Of a stretch of DNA of 64,000 nucleotides, positions 24,472 to 33,700 are shown in pieces. How positions within the stretch are numbered: the first letter of the stretch is position 1; every line of letters begins with the position of its first letter. This DNA comes from Antedon mediterranea (Eukaryota; Echinodermata; Crinoidea; Comatulida; Antedonidae). The translations under genes were made by a program, and so were the position numbers. The stretch is from NCBI RefSeq assembly GCF_964355755.1, contig NC_092670.1:28199795-28263794 (forward strand). Direction: 5' to 3'. Under the pieces are notes generated by a model. That model did no database searches. It saw nothing but the letters and a program-made list of their open reading frames with translations, and had not been told where the DNA came from.

Positions 24472-24879
24472 ATGGAAGGACAACAGCAACAACGACAGCT
24501 ACCGCAACCTCCAGCACAACCCCAGCACCAGGAACAACCTGTGGTGCCCGCTTCTGACGCAGCAACCGTCAACAGGCCAATTTCTTCTCTAGCATTGAAA
24601 CTGCTTCCATACTGGCCCAATGATACGATATTGTGGTTCACCCAAGTCGAAGCACAGTTCACAATGCGTGGGATCACAGCAGATGCTACTAAATATGCTT
24701 ACTTAGTAGAATCATCGCAACCTGAAATTGCGCAGGGAGTTCGGGATCTATTTCTCACCCCGCCTACTGATAACAGGTATGTGAACTTCAAAGATACTTT
24801 AATACGTCGGACAACTGCTTCCGACCAACAGCGCCTCCGCCAACTCTTCTCACCCATCCGCAGCCAGATGCACCTTTAA
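24472..24879 (+). CDS. gag: Truncated Gag N-terminal region (gypsy copy 1)
   Basis: A 135-residue frame starting at an ATG 127 bp after the 5' LTR. Residues 4-25 are Gln/Pro rich. Residues 45-63 (LPYWPNDTILWFTQVEAQF) and about 64-127 match the N-terminal Gag region common in animal Ty3/gypsy elements, where a W-P-x-D…WF-x-Q-x-E-x-Q-F pattern precedes a region ending in RRL-x-Q-L-type residues. Gag would form the particle around element RNA in the cytoplasm. Similarity stops near residue 127. The last eight residues and stop come from RNase H DNA read in the wrong frame, marking a large internal deletion. The capsid C-terminus and nucleocapsid zinc knuckle are missing, so packaging function is doubtful. 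The identical frame is in copy 2. Confidence 0.8.
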   Translation: MEGQQQQRQLPQPPAQPQHQEQPVVPASDAATVNRPISSLALKLLPYWPNDTILWFTQVEAQFTMRGITADATKYAYLVESSQPEIAQGVRDLFLTPPTDNRYVNFKDTLIRRTTASDQQRLRQLFSPIRSQMHL

Positions 24880-24969
24880 GTATCATGGTTTCGGATGTGG
24901 CCATAGGGGGTATACTACAACAAACGCATTGACAACAATTGTCAACCTATTTCATTTTTCTCACAGAAG
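24864..24969 (+). pseudogene. pol: RNase H N-terminal remnant, frameshifted (gypsy copy 1)
   Basis: Right of the gag deletion junction, the frame from 24864 reads as the start of a Ty3/gypsy RNase H domain (APLSIMV, then SDVAIGG and LQQ) and ends at a TGA at 24930-24932. The continuation ([13 protein letters not shown]) is in a different frame, open from 24907 and leading directly into the frame at 24970. So a one-base shift lies near 24918-24930. The usual Asp-Ala just before Ser-Asp is not present, so the first catalytic aspartate of RNase H appears lost. These breaks are shared with copy 2 and therefore predate the duplication. Confidence 0.75.
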
Positions 24970-26589
24970 TTGAAACCAGCGCAGACGCGATACAGCACAT
25001 TTGGTCGTGAACTTTTGGCGGCATACCTTTCAGTTAAACATTTTCGTCATTCACTTGAAGGACGCTTATTTCATATTTTTACTGACCATAAGCCACTTAT
25101 GTATGCTTTACTCGCCAAACCAAATCGTCACTCGCCACGCGAAATCCGTCATCTCGATTTCATATCTCAATTCACAACGGACATACGCCATGTGAGTGGA
25201 AAAGCTAATGCAGCAGCTGATGCATTGTCGCGAATCGAACTTAATACTTTCAGTCACAACACAACTAACATTGTTGATTTTAGTCTTATTGCTGCTGCAC
25301 AAAAGAATGACGATGAATTGCACAAGCTACTTGAATCACCGTCTTCACTACAATTTCAAAACTTTCCAATTCCAACTTCTGACTCTACAATTCTTTGTGA
25401 TATTTCCAAAGGCAATCCACGTCCATATATCCCACAAGAATTCAGACGCATAATATTTGACACTCTACATTCGCTATCACATCCTGGTATACGAGCAACA
25501 CAACGTTTAATTACTGACCGTTTCGTATGGCCAGCAATCAATCATGATGTACGACGATGGTCTCAAACATGCATTCAATGTCAACGTTCCAAAGTACACC
25601 GGCACACCGTTTCGCCACTCTCTACTTTTTCTACACCTGACGCCCGTTTTGACCATGTACATATAGATATTGTTGGACCTCTCCCTCCGTCAAATGGTTT
25701 TTCTTATTTACTCACTTTTATCGATCGTTTTACTCGATGGCCCGAAGCCGTACCTATTCCGGATATCACAGCCGATACTGTCGCACACGCATTTGTCAAT
25801 CGATGGATCGCTTCATTCGGAATACCTTCAACCATTACAACAGATCGAGGAAGACAATTTGAATCTGCATTATTTCATTCACTCGCCAACTTACTAGGAA
25901 CTAAGCACATTCATACAACTGCATACCATCCTATTGCAAACGGACTTGTAGAACGTTTTCATCGACATTTGAAGGGTTCTCTCAAAGCACATAATGATCA
26001 CACTAAATGGACAGAACATTTACCTATAGTACTTTTAGACATTCGTACAGCCCTTAAGGCTGATCTAGGTCATAGTGCTGCTGAACTTGTTTATGGCACT
26101 ACTTTAAGATTACCTGGACAATTCTTTAATTCAAACTCTGAACATTGTGATTATTCTAATTATATTGATAGATTGCGTGATAATATGAGTAAACTACGTC
26201 CCACACCTACCCGCACCAACTCTAACCGTAAATCCTATATCAATCAAGAAATATTTAATTGTACCCATGTTTTTGTGCGAAGGGACTCTGTTCGAAAACC
26301 CTTACAACGTCCATATGATGGTCCATTTAAGGTATTAAGTCGAACAGACAAACACTTTGTTCTCGATCTAAATGGTCGACAGGACACAGTCAGTATTGAT
26401 CGCCTAAAGGTAGCTCATTTGGATACTGATATATTTAAAAGCCAAGAGCAAACCCTCACTCCCAAGCTACAAGCATCACCCCTAGTCAAACCAACCAACC
26501 CGTCACCCATTTTGGCAACCCCTCCCCGTACTACTCGTTCTGGTAGACATGTTCATTTCCCTCAACGTTTTGTCTCGTTCTATCATTAA
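24970..26589 (+). CDS. pol: Pol fragment: RNase H C-terminal part plus complete integrase (gypsy copy 1)
   Basis: A 539-residue frame whose listed first codon is TTG; the frame is already open from 24907 and its first ATG is residue 44, so it was once internal to a longer polyprotein. Residues 1-90 are RNase H, with catalytic-type E14 (RELLA), D39 (TDHKPL) and D84 (ADALSR). Residues 167-204 form the integrase zinc-binding H-x3-H…C-x2-C (H167, H171, C201, C204). The catalytic core has D233, D292 and E328, with the exact D-35-E spacing of active integrases. A GPY/F-type C-terminal module (PYDGPFKVL) follows at about 435-485, then a Pro-rich basic tail. Integrase would insert element cDNA into chromosomes in the nucleus. 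No stop interrupts this part, but without reverse transcriptase the element is non-autonomous. Confidence 0.92.
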   Translation: MKPAQTRYSTFGRELLAAYLSVKHFRHSLEGRLFHIFTDHKPLMYALLAKPNRHSPREIRHLDFISQFTTDIRHVSGKANAAADALSRIELNTFSHNTTNIVDFSLIAAAQKNDDELHKLLESPSSLQFQNFPIPTSDSTILCDISKGNPRPYIPQEFRRIIFDTLHSLSHPGIRATQRLITDRFVWPAINHDVRRWSQTCIQCQRSKVHRHTVSPLSTFSTPDARFDHVHIDIVGPLPPSNGFSYLLTFIDRFTRWPEAVPIPDITADTVAHAFVNRWIASFGIPSTITTDRGRQFESALFHSLANLLGTKHIHTTAYHPIANGLVERFHRHLKGSLKAHNDHTKWTEHLPIVLLDIRTALKADLGHSAAELVYGTTLRLPGQFFNSNSEHCDYSNYIDRLRDNMSKLRPTPTRTNSNRKSYINQEIFNCTHVFVRRDSVRKPLQRPYDGPFKVLSRTDKHFVLDLNGRQDTVSIDRLKVAHLDTDIFKSQEQTLTPKLQASPLVKPTNPSPILATPPRTTRSGRHVHFPQRFVSFYH

Positions 26590-26599
26590 TTCTTTCACT

Positions 26600-26612
26600 G
26601 GAAGGGGGCTCC
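26600..26612 (+). promoter_or_regulatory. Polypurine tract of gypsy copy 1
   Basis: GGAAGGGGG followed by CTCC lies directly before the TG of the 3' LTR, the expected place for the plus-strand primer. Confidence 0.7.
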
Positions 26613-27050
26613 TGTAGCAGACCTACCACATAGCTTTTAAACAATTCAACATTTACTTTTAATTTGATTATTTATACATCCTCTATATATCTCTTTATTT
26701 AACCTCACATTGACAGGTTACCTTCCTGTTACCTTCACTTTTCTAGCTAATGGATTTTAAGAATGTTAATGACTCTAACAGAAAACCACATTAATTCTCT
26801 TAATCCTAATTGGTCAGATGAGATGGGCCAAGCCCAATATTACCATGCACTGACCACATTATTAACACACTCTTTTCTCAACCAGCATCTTAGCTACACC
26901 GTTTATTGCTCTGTCTTATCAAATATTGTATATTGTATATTTTATCTATTTATTGAGAATCCTCACTTGATTCACTTGGAATAAATTGCATAGTTTACTG
27001 TATACATTTAGTAGTTGTTTTGTTTTACCGTTGCGCCGACAATTACTAAA
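26613..27050 (+). repeat. 3' LTR of gypsy copy 1
   Basis: 438 bp, starting TGTAGCAGACC and ending ATTACTAAA. By eye it is identical to both LTRs of copy 2. AATAAA lies at 26980-26985. It is followed by GTGT (27051-27054), the right target duplication. Confidence 0.92.
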
Positions 27051-27393
27051 GTGTAAAACGTCTCCAAATGCGATTTGAAGCTATTCTAAGCACTTTGGTG
27101 TTTTTATGTAAACAAGTTTTTTCGAAAATCACAAAATGGTGTAAAACGTCTCCAAATGCGATTTGAAGCTATTCTAAGCAATTTGGTGTTTTTATGTTAA
27201 CAATTTTTTTCGAAAATCACAAATTGGTCTAAAACGTCTCCAAATGCGATTTGAAGCTATTTTAAGCACTTTGGTGTTTTTGTGTTAACAACTTTTTTAG
27301 AAAATCACAAAATGGTCTAAAACGTCTCCAAATGCGATTTGAAGCAATTCTAAGCACTTTGGTGTTTTTATGGTAACGAGTTTTTTTGAATAT
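27051..27393. repeat. Satellite spacer between the two retroelements (copy 1)
   Basis: About four satellite monomers, opening GTGTAAAACGTCTCC in phase with the sequence left of the gypsy element and ending TTTTTTTGAATAT at element 2. It shows that the two elements are separate insertions into one array. It is repeated at 44537-44879. Confidence 0.95.
27390..27393. repeat. Target-site duplication (left) of element 2, copy 1
   Basis: ATAT here and at 30758-30761. Joining the flanks restores the satellite phrase GAATATCACAAAATGG, which is common elsewhere in the array. Confidence 0.85.
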
Positions 27394-28004
27394 TGTAATG
27401 TAACGATATACTTTTATATTTAAGAAATCGACCTTTGTACCGGAATTCAAATAGGTTCACAAATTTGACCCAGAAAGTCCAGAGGAGAGTTTGTCCAGAT
27501 GTTTTAATGACCATTTAGTTTATAATAGAATCCCTAAAGAAAACACTTAGCTTAACTTTGTGACTTTTCCCATCGTTAAACCAGGAGTGACTGACACTAT
27601 TTAAGTACAGATTTGACAGTGTCATCCATCACAGAAATACCTTATTATACCGTTAATCACTCCCACTTAAACACCCCTGGATCAACTTAGGACCAATCGT
27701 TACCCTCACAGATGATGTAATGACATTATGCAAATGAACTGAGCCAATATACTCCTAAGTTTCAGAAGGGCCAAGACACACCTTACAGCCATTTCACGGA
27801 GCACACACCTCACAGCCACTTCTTCAGAAGCAGACCTACACACACTTCACACCTCACTGACAGCATCATTGATTGTCCGTTCCTTATCTATACTTATAGT
27901 TGTATATTGTACTGAAGTATTATACTGAATAAATAATATATGTGTTACGACAGGCAAGCGAGTCAGAGTCTTCATTAGTACCTCAACAGCAACATTATAT
28001 TACA
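27394..28004 (+). repeat. 5' LTR of element 2, copy 1
   Basis: 611 bp, TGTAATGTAACG to ATATTACA. It contains an AATAAA at 27928-27933 near the 3' end and an octamer-like ATGCAAAT at 27728-27735. It is unrelated to the gypsy LTR. Confidence 0.93.
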
Positions 28005-28017
28005 TGGTGGAAGACCC
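28005..28017 (+). promoter_or_regulatory. Candidate primer-binding site of element 2
   Basis: TGGTGGAAGACCC abuts the LTR and starts with the TGG expected for pairing with a tRNA CCA end. I could not assign the tRNA. Confidence 0.55.
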
Positions 28018-28134
28018 AAATTTCATAAGGAACGGAGTGAGAAAACAAGAAATAAACACTTAACAAGACAACAAGACGAAGACAAAGACAAAAATAACCA
28101 TATTTGTTTGAAAGGAGAGAAATTTACTTTGACT

Positions 28135-28340
28135 CAAAAGACAAGCTGAAATTATATTTGAATGAGATCGAGACAAGCAGAAATTTTATCAAATTATTAC
28201 CATTGGATGAAGACAAAGAAGATAATCGAGGAAGACACAAAAGACAAGCTGAAATTATATTTGAATGAAATCGAGACAAGCAGAAATTTTATGAAATTAT
28301 AACCATTGGATAAAGACAAAGAAGATAATCGAGGAAGACC
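28135..28340 (+). repeat. Two tandem copies of a 103 bp repeat in the element 2 leader
   Basis: Copies start CAAAAGACAAGCTG at 28135 and 28238 and run through GAAATTATATTTGAATGA and GAAGATAATCGAGGAAGAC, with few differences. Purine-rich, non-coding by appearance. Confidence 0.85.
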
Positions 28341-28444
28341 CAAGAAGAATCAAAACAGAAGCAAGCGGACAAGAACTGTTTCGTTTAGAGACTTTCAACT
28401 TCACGCCGTTTTTTTTCGATCGTTTTTTTAACATTTACTTTTTT

Positions 28445-28595
28445 GAACATTGATGAACACCTTTCGCATTTTTTTGAATTCGTTGTTTGAAAATTTGAAC
28501 ATTGATGAGCACTTTAACATTTCTTTAATTCGTTGTTTGAACATTTAGACATTTTTGAACACTTTTTGCATTCCTTTAATTCATTTTTAATTGGA
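28445..28595 (+). repeat. About three degenerate 52 bp T-rich repeats in element 2
   Basis: Units start at GAACATTGATGA (28445 and 28497), with a weaker third at 28539-28549, and share TTTAATTCGTTGTTTGA-like ends. They lie just upstream of a GTAAGT donor-like site at 28611. Confidence 0.65.
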
Positions 28596-28791
28596 TCCGA
28601 AGCATTTGGGGTAAGTCAAAGCCATTTTGATTTTTGATTTGTAACCTTGATTGAAAAGTGAGAGTTTACATATATATACACTAAAATTGTTTTTTAAATT
28701 GTTAAAATAATTGTTGAATAAACCCGCCGATAATAATAATGAGAAAATTAAGAACACCGTTAACGTAGTAAATGACGAAAACAATGTTTAA

Positions 28792-29244
28792 TTTATCGAC
28801 GAACATGATAGGACACCAACCCAATTGCAATCAGATACCCTTACACATCCAACTAAAGTAGAACCCCTTAACTTGCAACCTTACATTGACTGTGTAGAGA
28901 ATAACATGGGATTAGCAGCCCCATTCCAAATGAAAGAAGAACAAATTAAGGAACAAACTAATCTAATTATGACAGCACCTAATGATTCAAATATGACATT
29001 AAACCGAGGTAGATTTAAAGCAGGACATTTCCAAGTTTTAGTTTCGTATTCTAAACCGACTTCAGCCAAACGCAACACCGATAAAACAAAACACGAATCT
29101 AATGATCGCAAATTTTGGTGGAATATTGACAGATATAACGATACAGAGAAATTGATTAAAGAGATCATTAATGATAAACAGATACCGATAAGTGGATCGC
29201 CAAAACGATTCATAAAACGTTTGTATAATGCAACAAGTTACTGA
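28792..29244 (+). CDS. Unrecognised reading frame in element 2, copy 1
   Basis: An open stretch of about 150 codons ending at a TGA; the first in-frame ATG is at about 28906, roughly 28 residues into the usual reading, which begins at a TTG at 28825. I recognise no family. The product would be hydrophilic, rich in Asn, Lys, Asp, Glu and Thr, with no signal peptide or membrane segment. Features include a central NRGRFKAGHFQVLVSY stretch, FWWNIDRY and a basic end (SPKRFIKRLYN). Upstream the same frame is open again from 28711, with similar Asn-rich composition, interrupted only by a TAA at 28789-28791, so an older frame may have been about 178 codons. It could be a gag remnant or an accessory protein. 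It is identical in copy 2, which is too recent a duplication to show selection. Confidence 0.4.
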   Translation, partial: FIDEHDRTPTQLQSDTLTHPTKVEPLNLQPYIDCVENNMGLAAPFQMKEEQIKEQTNLIMTAPNDSNMTLNRGRFKAGHFQVLVSYSKPTSAKRNTDKTKHESNDRKFWWNIDRYNDTEKLIKEIINDKQIPISGSPKRFIKRLYNATSY

Positions 29245-30124
29245 TTTAATTTTTTTTGCAAGGAATTTTTTTTAATTACGACATTTGCTAAATGATAGCA
29301 TAGTCTACGTATTTTTGATGAGATTTGTTTAATAATGATGTGATTTCAGTTAAAAGAGAATTGAATTTATGTTTAAGTATTGATTTTGTAACGAGTTTTT
29401 TGATAAAGATTAATTTTGAATTTTGATGATCGATATATTGAGATATTGAAAAGCCCGACAATCATTTTGTAACAAATATTTTGTTTAACCTTTGAGTCGT
29501 TAATCTCAAGCATTAATTAATTGATATACAATAACAGGAGATTTTCTTAGTACTTTTAATTGTAAATTTTTTGACATTGAGTACAAAAGTCGAATTTGTC
29601 GACCGATTGAAATCGTAATTACCTGTAAATATAAATGCTTAAATCGATAAAGTTGTGACGATAATGATATATTGTGGATAAGTTTGTGTCAACGGGACAC
29701 ACACATTTGTTTCTTTTAAAGTTTTAAGTGATTGAGTTTGATATTTTGATTTAGGCTAATCAGCCACAGTTTCTTGAATTTTATGTTTTGATTTGATTGA
29801 TTTATGTTTGAAGACCATTAGAACGCGATGAGTTGTCGCACGATTTGATGTATGTTCAATGTAACATACTATTTTTAAGTTTTGTATTTTTATTTTCAAC
29901 TGATTTATGTTTGATTTACGCGAATTTTATACCAAATTCATTTTTAATTTCATTTTTTTTAAGAGAGAGAAGAGAGAGAGTGAAAGTGATAAGGTTACAC
30001 TTCAGAGTCAATGGTTTTGGCTAACTCAATTTTGCTTATATGTATAATAATGTTTTTTTCTTTTATATAACTTTAATTTTGCATGCCACTATTATAACCA
30101 TTTTTATATTTTAAATAGATTTTT
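29245..30124. other. AT-rich internal region of element 2 without a supported gene
   Basis: T-rich non-coding-looking DNA. The only clear structure is a GA-rich microsatellite at 29962-29980 (AGAGAGAGAAGAGAGAGAG). No pol motifs in any frame. Confidence 0.7.
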
Positions 30125-30146
30125 AAAAAAAAGGGAAACAGAGGGA
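30125..30146 (+). promoter_or_regulatory. Polypurine tract of element 2, copy 1
   Basis: An uninterrupted purine run except for one C (AAAAAAAAGGG, then AAACAGAGGGA) directly abuts the 3' LTR. It is the expected plus-strand primer and supports reading this element as an LTR retrotransposon. Confidence 0.85.
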
Positions 30147-30757
30147 TGTAATATAACGATATACTTTTATATTTAAGAAATCGACCTTTGTATCGGAATT
30201 CAAATAGGTTCACAAACTTGACCCAGAAAGTCCAGAGGAGAGTTTGTCCAGATGTTTTAATGACCATTTAGTTTATAATAGAATCCCTAAAGAAAACACT
30301 TAGCTTAACTTTGTGACTTTTCCCATCGTTAAACCAGGAGTGACTGACACTATTTAAGTACAGATTTGACAGTGTCATCCATCACAGAAATACCTTATTA
30401 TACCGTTAATCACTCCCACTTAAACACCCCTGGATCAACTTAGGACCAATCGTTACCCTCACAGATGATGTAATGCCATTATGCAAATGAACTGAGCCAA
30501 TATACTCCCAAGTTTCAGAAGGGCCAAGACAAACCTTACAGCCATTTCACGGAGCACACACCTCACAGCCACTTCTTCAGAAGCAGACCTACACACACTT
30601 CACACCTCACTGACAGCATCATTGATTGTCCGTTCCTTATCTATACTTATAGTTGTATATTGTACTGAAGTATTATACTGAATAAATAATATATGTGTTA
30701 CGACAGTCAAGCGAGTCAGAGTCTTCATTAGTACCTCAACAGCAACATTATATTACA
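30147..30757 (+). repeat. 3' LTR of element 2, copy 1
   Basis: 611 bp. Differs from the 5' LTR at seven single positions; six of these are also 5'/3' differences in copy 2, and one (GACAAACC near 30530) is private. AATAAA at 30681-30686. Right target duplication ATAT at 30758-30761. Confidence 0.93.
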
Positions 30758-33700
30758 ATATCACAAAATGGTCTAAAATGTCTCCAAATGCGATTTGAAG
30801 CTTTTCTAAGCACTTTGGTGTTTTTATGGTAACGAGTTATTTCGAAAATCACAAAATGGTCTAAAACGTCTCCAAATGCGATTTGAAGCTATTCTGTACA
30901 CTTTGCTGTTTTGTGTGAATAATTTTTGTCAAAATGCTCAAAATGGTCAAAAACGTTTTTAAATACTATATTAAGCTATTTTGTGCTCTTTGATGTTTTT
31001 GTGTGAAAAGTTTTATCGAAATGCTCAAAATGGTCTAAAACGGTTTCTAATGTGATTTTAAGCACTTTGATGTTTTTATGTTAACAACTTTTTTAGAAAA
31101 TTACAAAATGGTGTAAAACGTCTCCAAATGCGATTTGAAGCTATTCTAAGCAATTTGGTGTTTTTATGTTAACAAGTTTTTTCGAAAATCACAAAATGGT
31201 CTAAAACGTCTCCAAATGCGATTTGAAGCTATTCTAAGCACTTTTGTGTTTTTATGTTAACAAGTTTTTTCGAAAATCACAAAATGGTATAAAACGTCTC
31301 CAAATGCGATTTGAAGCTATTCTGTACACTTTACTGTTTTTTGTGAATAATTTTTGTCGAAATGCTCAAAATGGTCAAAAACGTTTTTAAATACGATATT
31401 AAGCTATTTTGTGCTCTTTGATGTTTTTGTGTGAAAAGTTTTATCGAAATGCTCCAAATGTTCTAAAACGGTTTCTAATGTGATTTTAAGCACTTTGATG
31501 TTTTTATGTTAACGAATTTTTTCGAAAATCACAAAATGGTCTAAAATGTCTCCAAATGCGATTTCAAGCTATTCTTAGCACTTTGGTGTTTTTATGTTAA
31601 CAAGTTTTTTCGAAAATCACAAAATGGTCTAAAACGTCTCCAAATGCGATTTTAAGCTATTCTAAGCAATTTGGTGTTTTTATGTTAACAAGTTTTTTCG
31701 AAAATCACAAAATGGTCTAAAACGTCTCCAAATGCGATTTGAAGCTTTTCTAAGCTTACTTTGGTGTTTTTATGTTTAGGAGTTTTTTCGAAAATCACAA
31801 AATGGTCTAAAACGTCTCCAAATTCGATTTGAAGCTATTCTAAGCACTTTGGTGTTTTTATGTTAACAACTTTTTTAGAAAATCACAAAATGGTCTAAAA
31901 CGGTTTCTAATGTGATTTTAAGCACTTTGATGTTTTTATGTTAACAACTTTTTTAGAAAATCACAAAATGGTCTAAAACGTCTCCAAATGCGATTTGAAG
32001 CAATTCTAAGCACTTTGGTGTTTTTATGGTAACGAGTTTTTTTGAATATCACAAAATGGTCTAAAATGTCTCCAAATGCGATTTGAAGCTTTTCTAAGCA
32101 CTTTGGTGTTTTTATGTTTACAAGTTTTTTTCGAAAATCACAAAATGGTCTAAAACGGCTCCAAATGCGATTTGAAGCTATTCTAAGCACTTTGGTGTTT
32201 TTATGTTAACAAGTTTTTTCGAAAATCACAAAATGGTCTAAAACGTCTCCAAATGCGATTTGAAGCTATTCTGTACACTTTGCTGTTTTGTGTGAATAAT
32301 TTTTTGTCGAAATGCTCAAAATGGTCAAAAACGTTTTTAAAAACGATATTAAGCTATTTTGTGCTCTTTGATGTTTTTGTGTGAAAAGTTTTATCGAAAT
32401 GCTCAAAATGGTCTAAAACGGTTTCTAATGTGATTTTAAGCACTTTGATGTTTTTATGTTAACGAGTTTTTTCGAAAATCACAAAATGGTCTAAAATGTC
32501 TCCAAATGCGATTTCAAGCTATTCTTAGCACTTTGGTGTTTTTATGTTTACAAGTTTTTTCGAAAATCACAAAATGGTCTAAAACGTCGCCAAATGCGAT
32601 TTGAAGCACTTTGGTGTTTTTATGGTAATTTATTTCGAAAATCACAAAATTGTCTAAAACATCTCCAAATGCGATTTTAAACTATTCTAAGCACTTTGGT
32701 GTTTTTATGTTAACAAGTTTTTTCGAAAATCACAAAATGGTCTAAAATGTCTCCAAATGTGATTTGAAGCTTTTCTAAGCACTTTGGTGTTTTTATGTTT
32801 ACAAGTTTTTTCGAAAATCACAAAATGGTCTAAAACGTCTCCAAATGCGATTTGAAGCTATTCTAAGCACTTTTGTGTTTTTATGTTAACAAGTTTTTTC
32901 GAAAATCACAAAATGGTCGAAAATGTCACAAAATGCGATTTGAAGCTATTCTGTACACTTTGCTGTTTTGTGTGAATAATTTTTTTCGAAAATCACAAAA
33001 TGGTCGAAAATGTCACAAAATGCGATTTTAAGCTATTCTAAGCACTTTGGTGTTTTTATGTTAACAAGTTTTTTCGAAAATCACAAAATGGTCTAAAACG
33101 TCTCCAAATGCGATTTGAAGCTATTCTGTACACTTTGCTGTTTTGTGAGAATAATTTTTGTCGAAATGCTCAAAATGGTCAAAAACGTTTTTAAATACGA
33201 TATTAAGCTATTTTGTGCTCTTTGATGTTTTTGTGTGAAAAGTTTTATCGAAATGCTCAAAATGGTCTAAAACGGTTTCTAATGTGATTTTAAGCACTTT
33301 GATGTTTTTATGTTAACAACTTTTTTAGAAAATTACAAAATGGTGTAAAACGTCTCCAAATGCGATTTGAAGCTATTCTAAGCAATTTGGTGTTTTTATG
33401 TTAACAAGTTTTTTCGAAAATCACAAAATGGTCTAAAACGTCTCCAAATGCGATTTGAAGCTATTCTAAGCACTTTTGTGTTTTTATGTTAACAAGTTTT
33501 TTCGAAAATCACAAAATGGTCTAAAATGTCTCCAAATGCGATTTTAAGGTATTCTAAGCACTTTGGTGTTTTTATGTTAACAAGTTTTTTCGAAAATCAC
33601 AAAATGGTCTAAAACGTCTACAAATGCGATTTGAAGCTATTCTAAGCACTTTGGTGTTTTTATGTTAACAAGTTTTTTCGAAAATCACAAAATGGTATAA

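Larger units (their letters stand above)
23913..27050 (+). mobile_element. Ty3/gypsy LTR retrotransposon, internally deleted, copy 1
   Basis: A 3,138 bp element in the satellite, with near-identical LTRs (23913-24345 and 26613-27050), a primer-binding site after the 5' LTR, a purine-rich tract before the 3' LTR and GTGT target duplications. The internal region carries a gag N-terminal frame, then jumps to mid RNase H and continues through a full integrase. The order RNase H then integrase and the integrase type identify Ty3/gypsy (Metaviridae). Reverse transcriptase and protease are absent, so it cannot transpose alone. The 3' LTR end (ACTAAA) lacks the usual terminal CA, so the exact LTR end is uncertain by a base or two. 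Confidence 0.93.
27394..30757 (+). mobile_element. Non-autonomous LTR retrotransposon (element 2), copy 1
   Basis: A 3,364 bp element with two 611 bp LTRs that begin TGTAAT and end ATTACA (a 6 bp terminal inverted repeat containing TG…CA), an ATAT duplication, a primer-site-like TGGTGGAAGACCC immediately after the 5' LTR and a strong purine tract immediately before the 3' LTR. The 2.1 kb internal region has no protease, reverse transcriptase or integrase that I can see, only one unfamiliar frame. The 4 bp target duplication fits Ty3/gypsy integrases but does not prove the class. It resembles large non-autonomous derivatives that borrow enzymes in trans. The LTRs differ at seven positions. Confidence 0.92.
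10600..31305. repeat. Unit 1 of a large tandem segmental duplication (about 20.7 kb)
   Basis: This block runs from array I through both retroelements and about 540 bp beyond, and is repeated directly as the block from about 31,305. Left-end matches have an offset of 20,704 bp (10617 against 31321). Right-end matches have an offset of 17,486-17,485 bp (27394 against 44880, 30757 against 48242). The difference is explained by satellite lost from unit 2. The junction near 31,295-31,330 lies in a stretch identical in both parental monomers, as expected for unequal exchange between satellite units. Confidence 0.85.

Noticed and set aside
24468-24677. Cys/Gly-rich minus-strand frame (also 41954-42163)
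   Set aside because: Antisense shadow of the Gln/Pro-rich start of gag; CAG-type codons read as Cys/Trp/Gly on the other strand.
28881-29213. 110-residue minus-strand frame in element 2 (also 46367-46699)
   Set aside because: Antisense to the more plausible + strand frame, with no recognisable features beyond AT-driven Leu/Ile/Ser.
28005-30146. Degenerate pol in element 2
   Set aside because: No reverse transcriptase, integrase or protease motif is visible in any frame; only one unfamiliar short frame remains.
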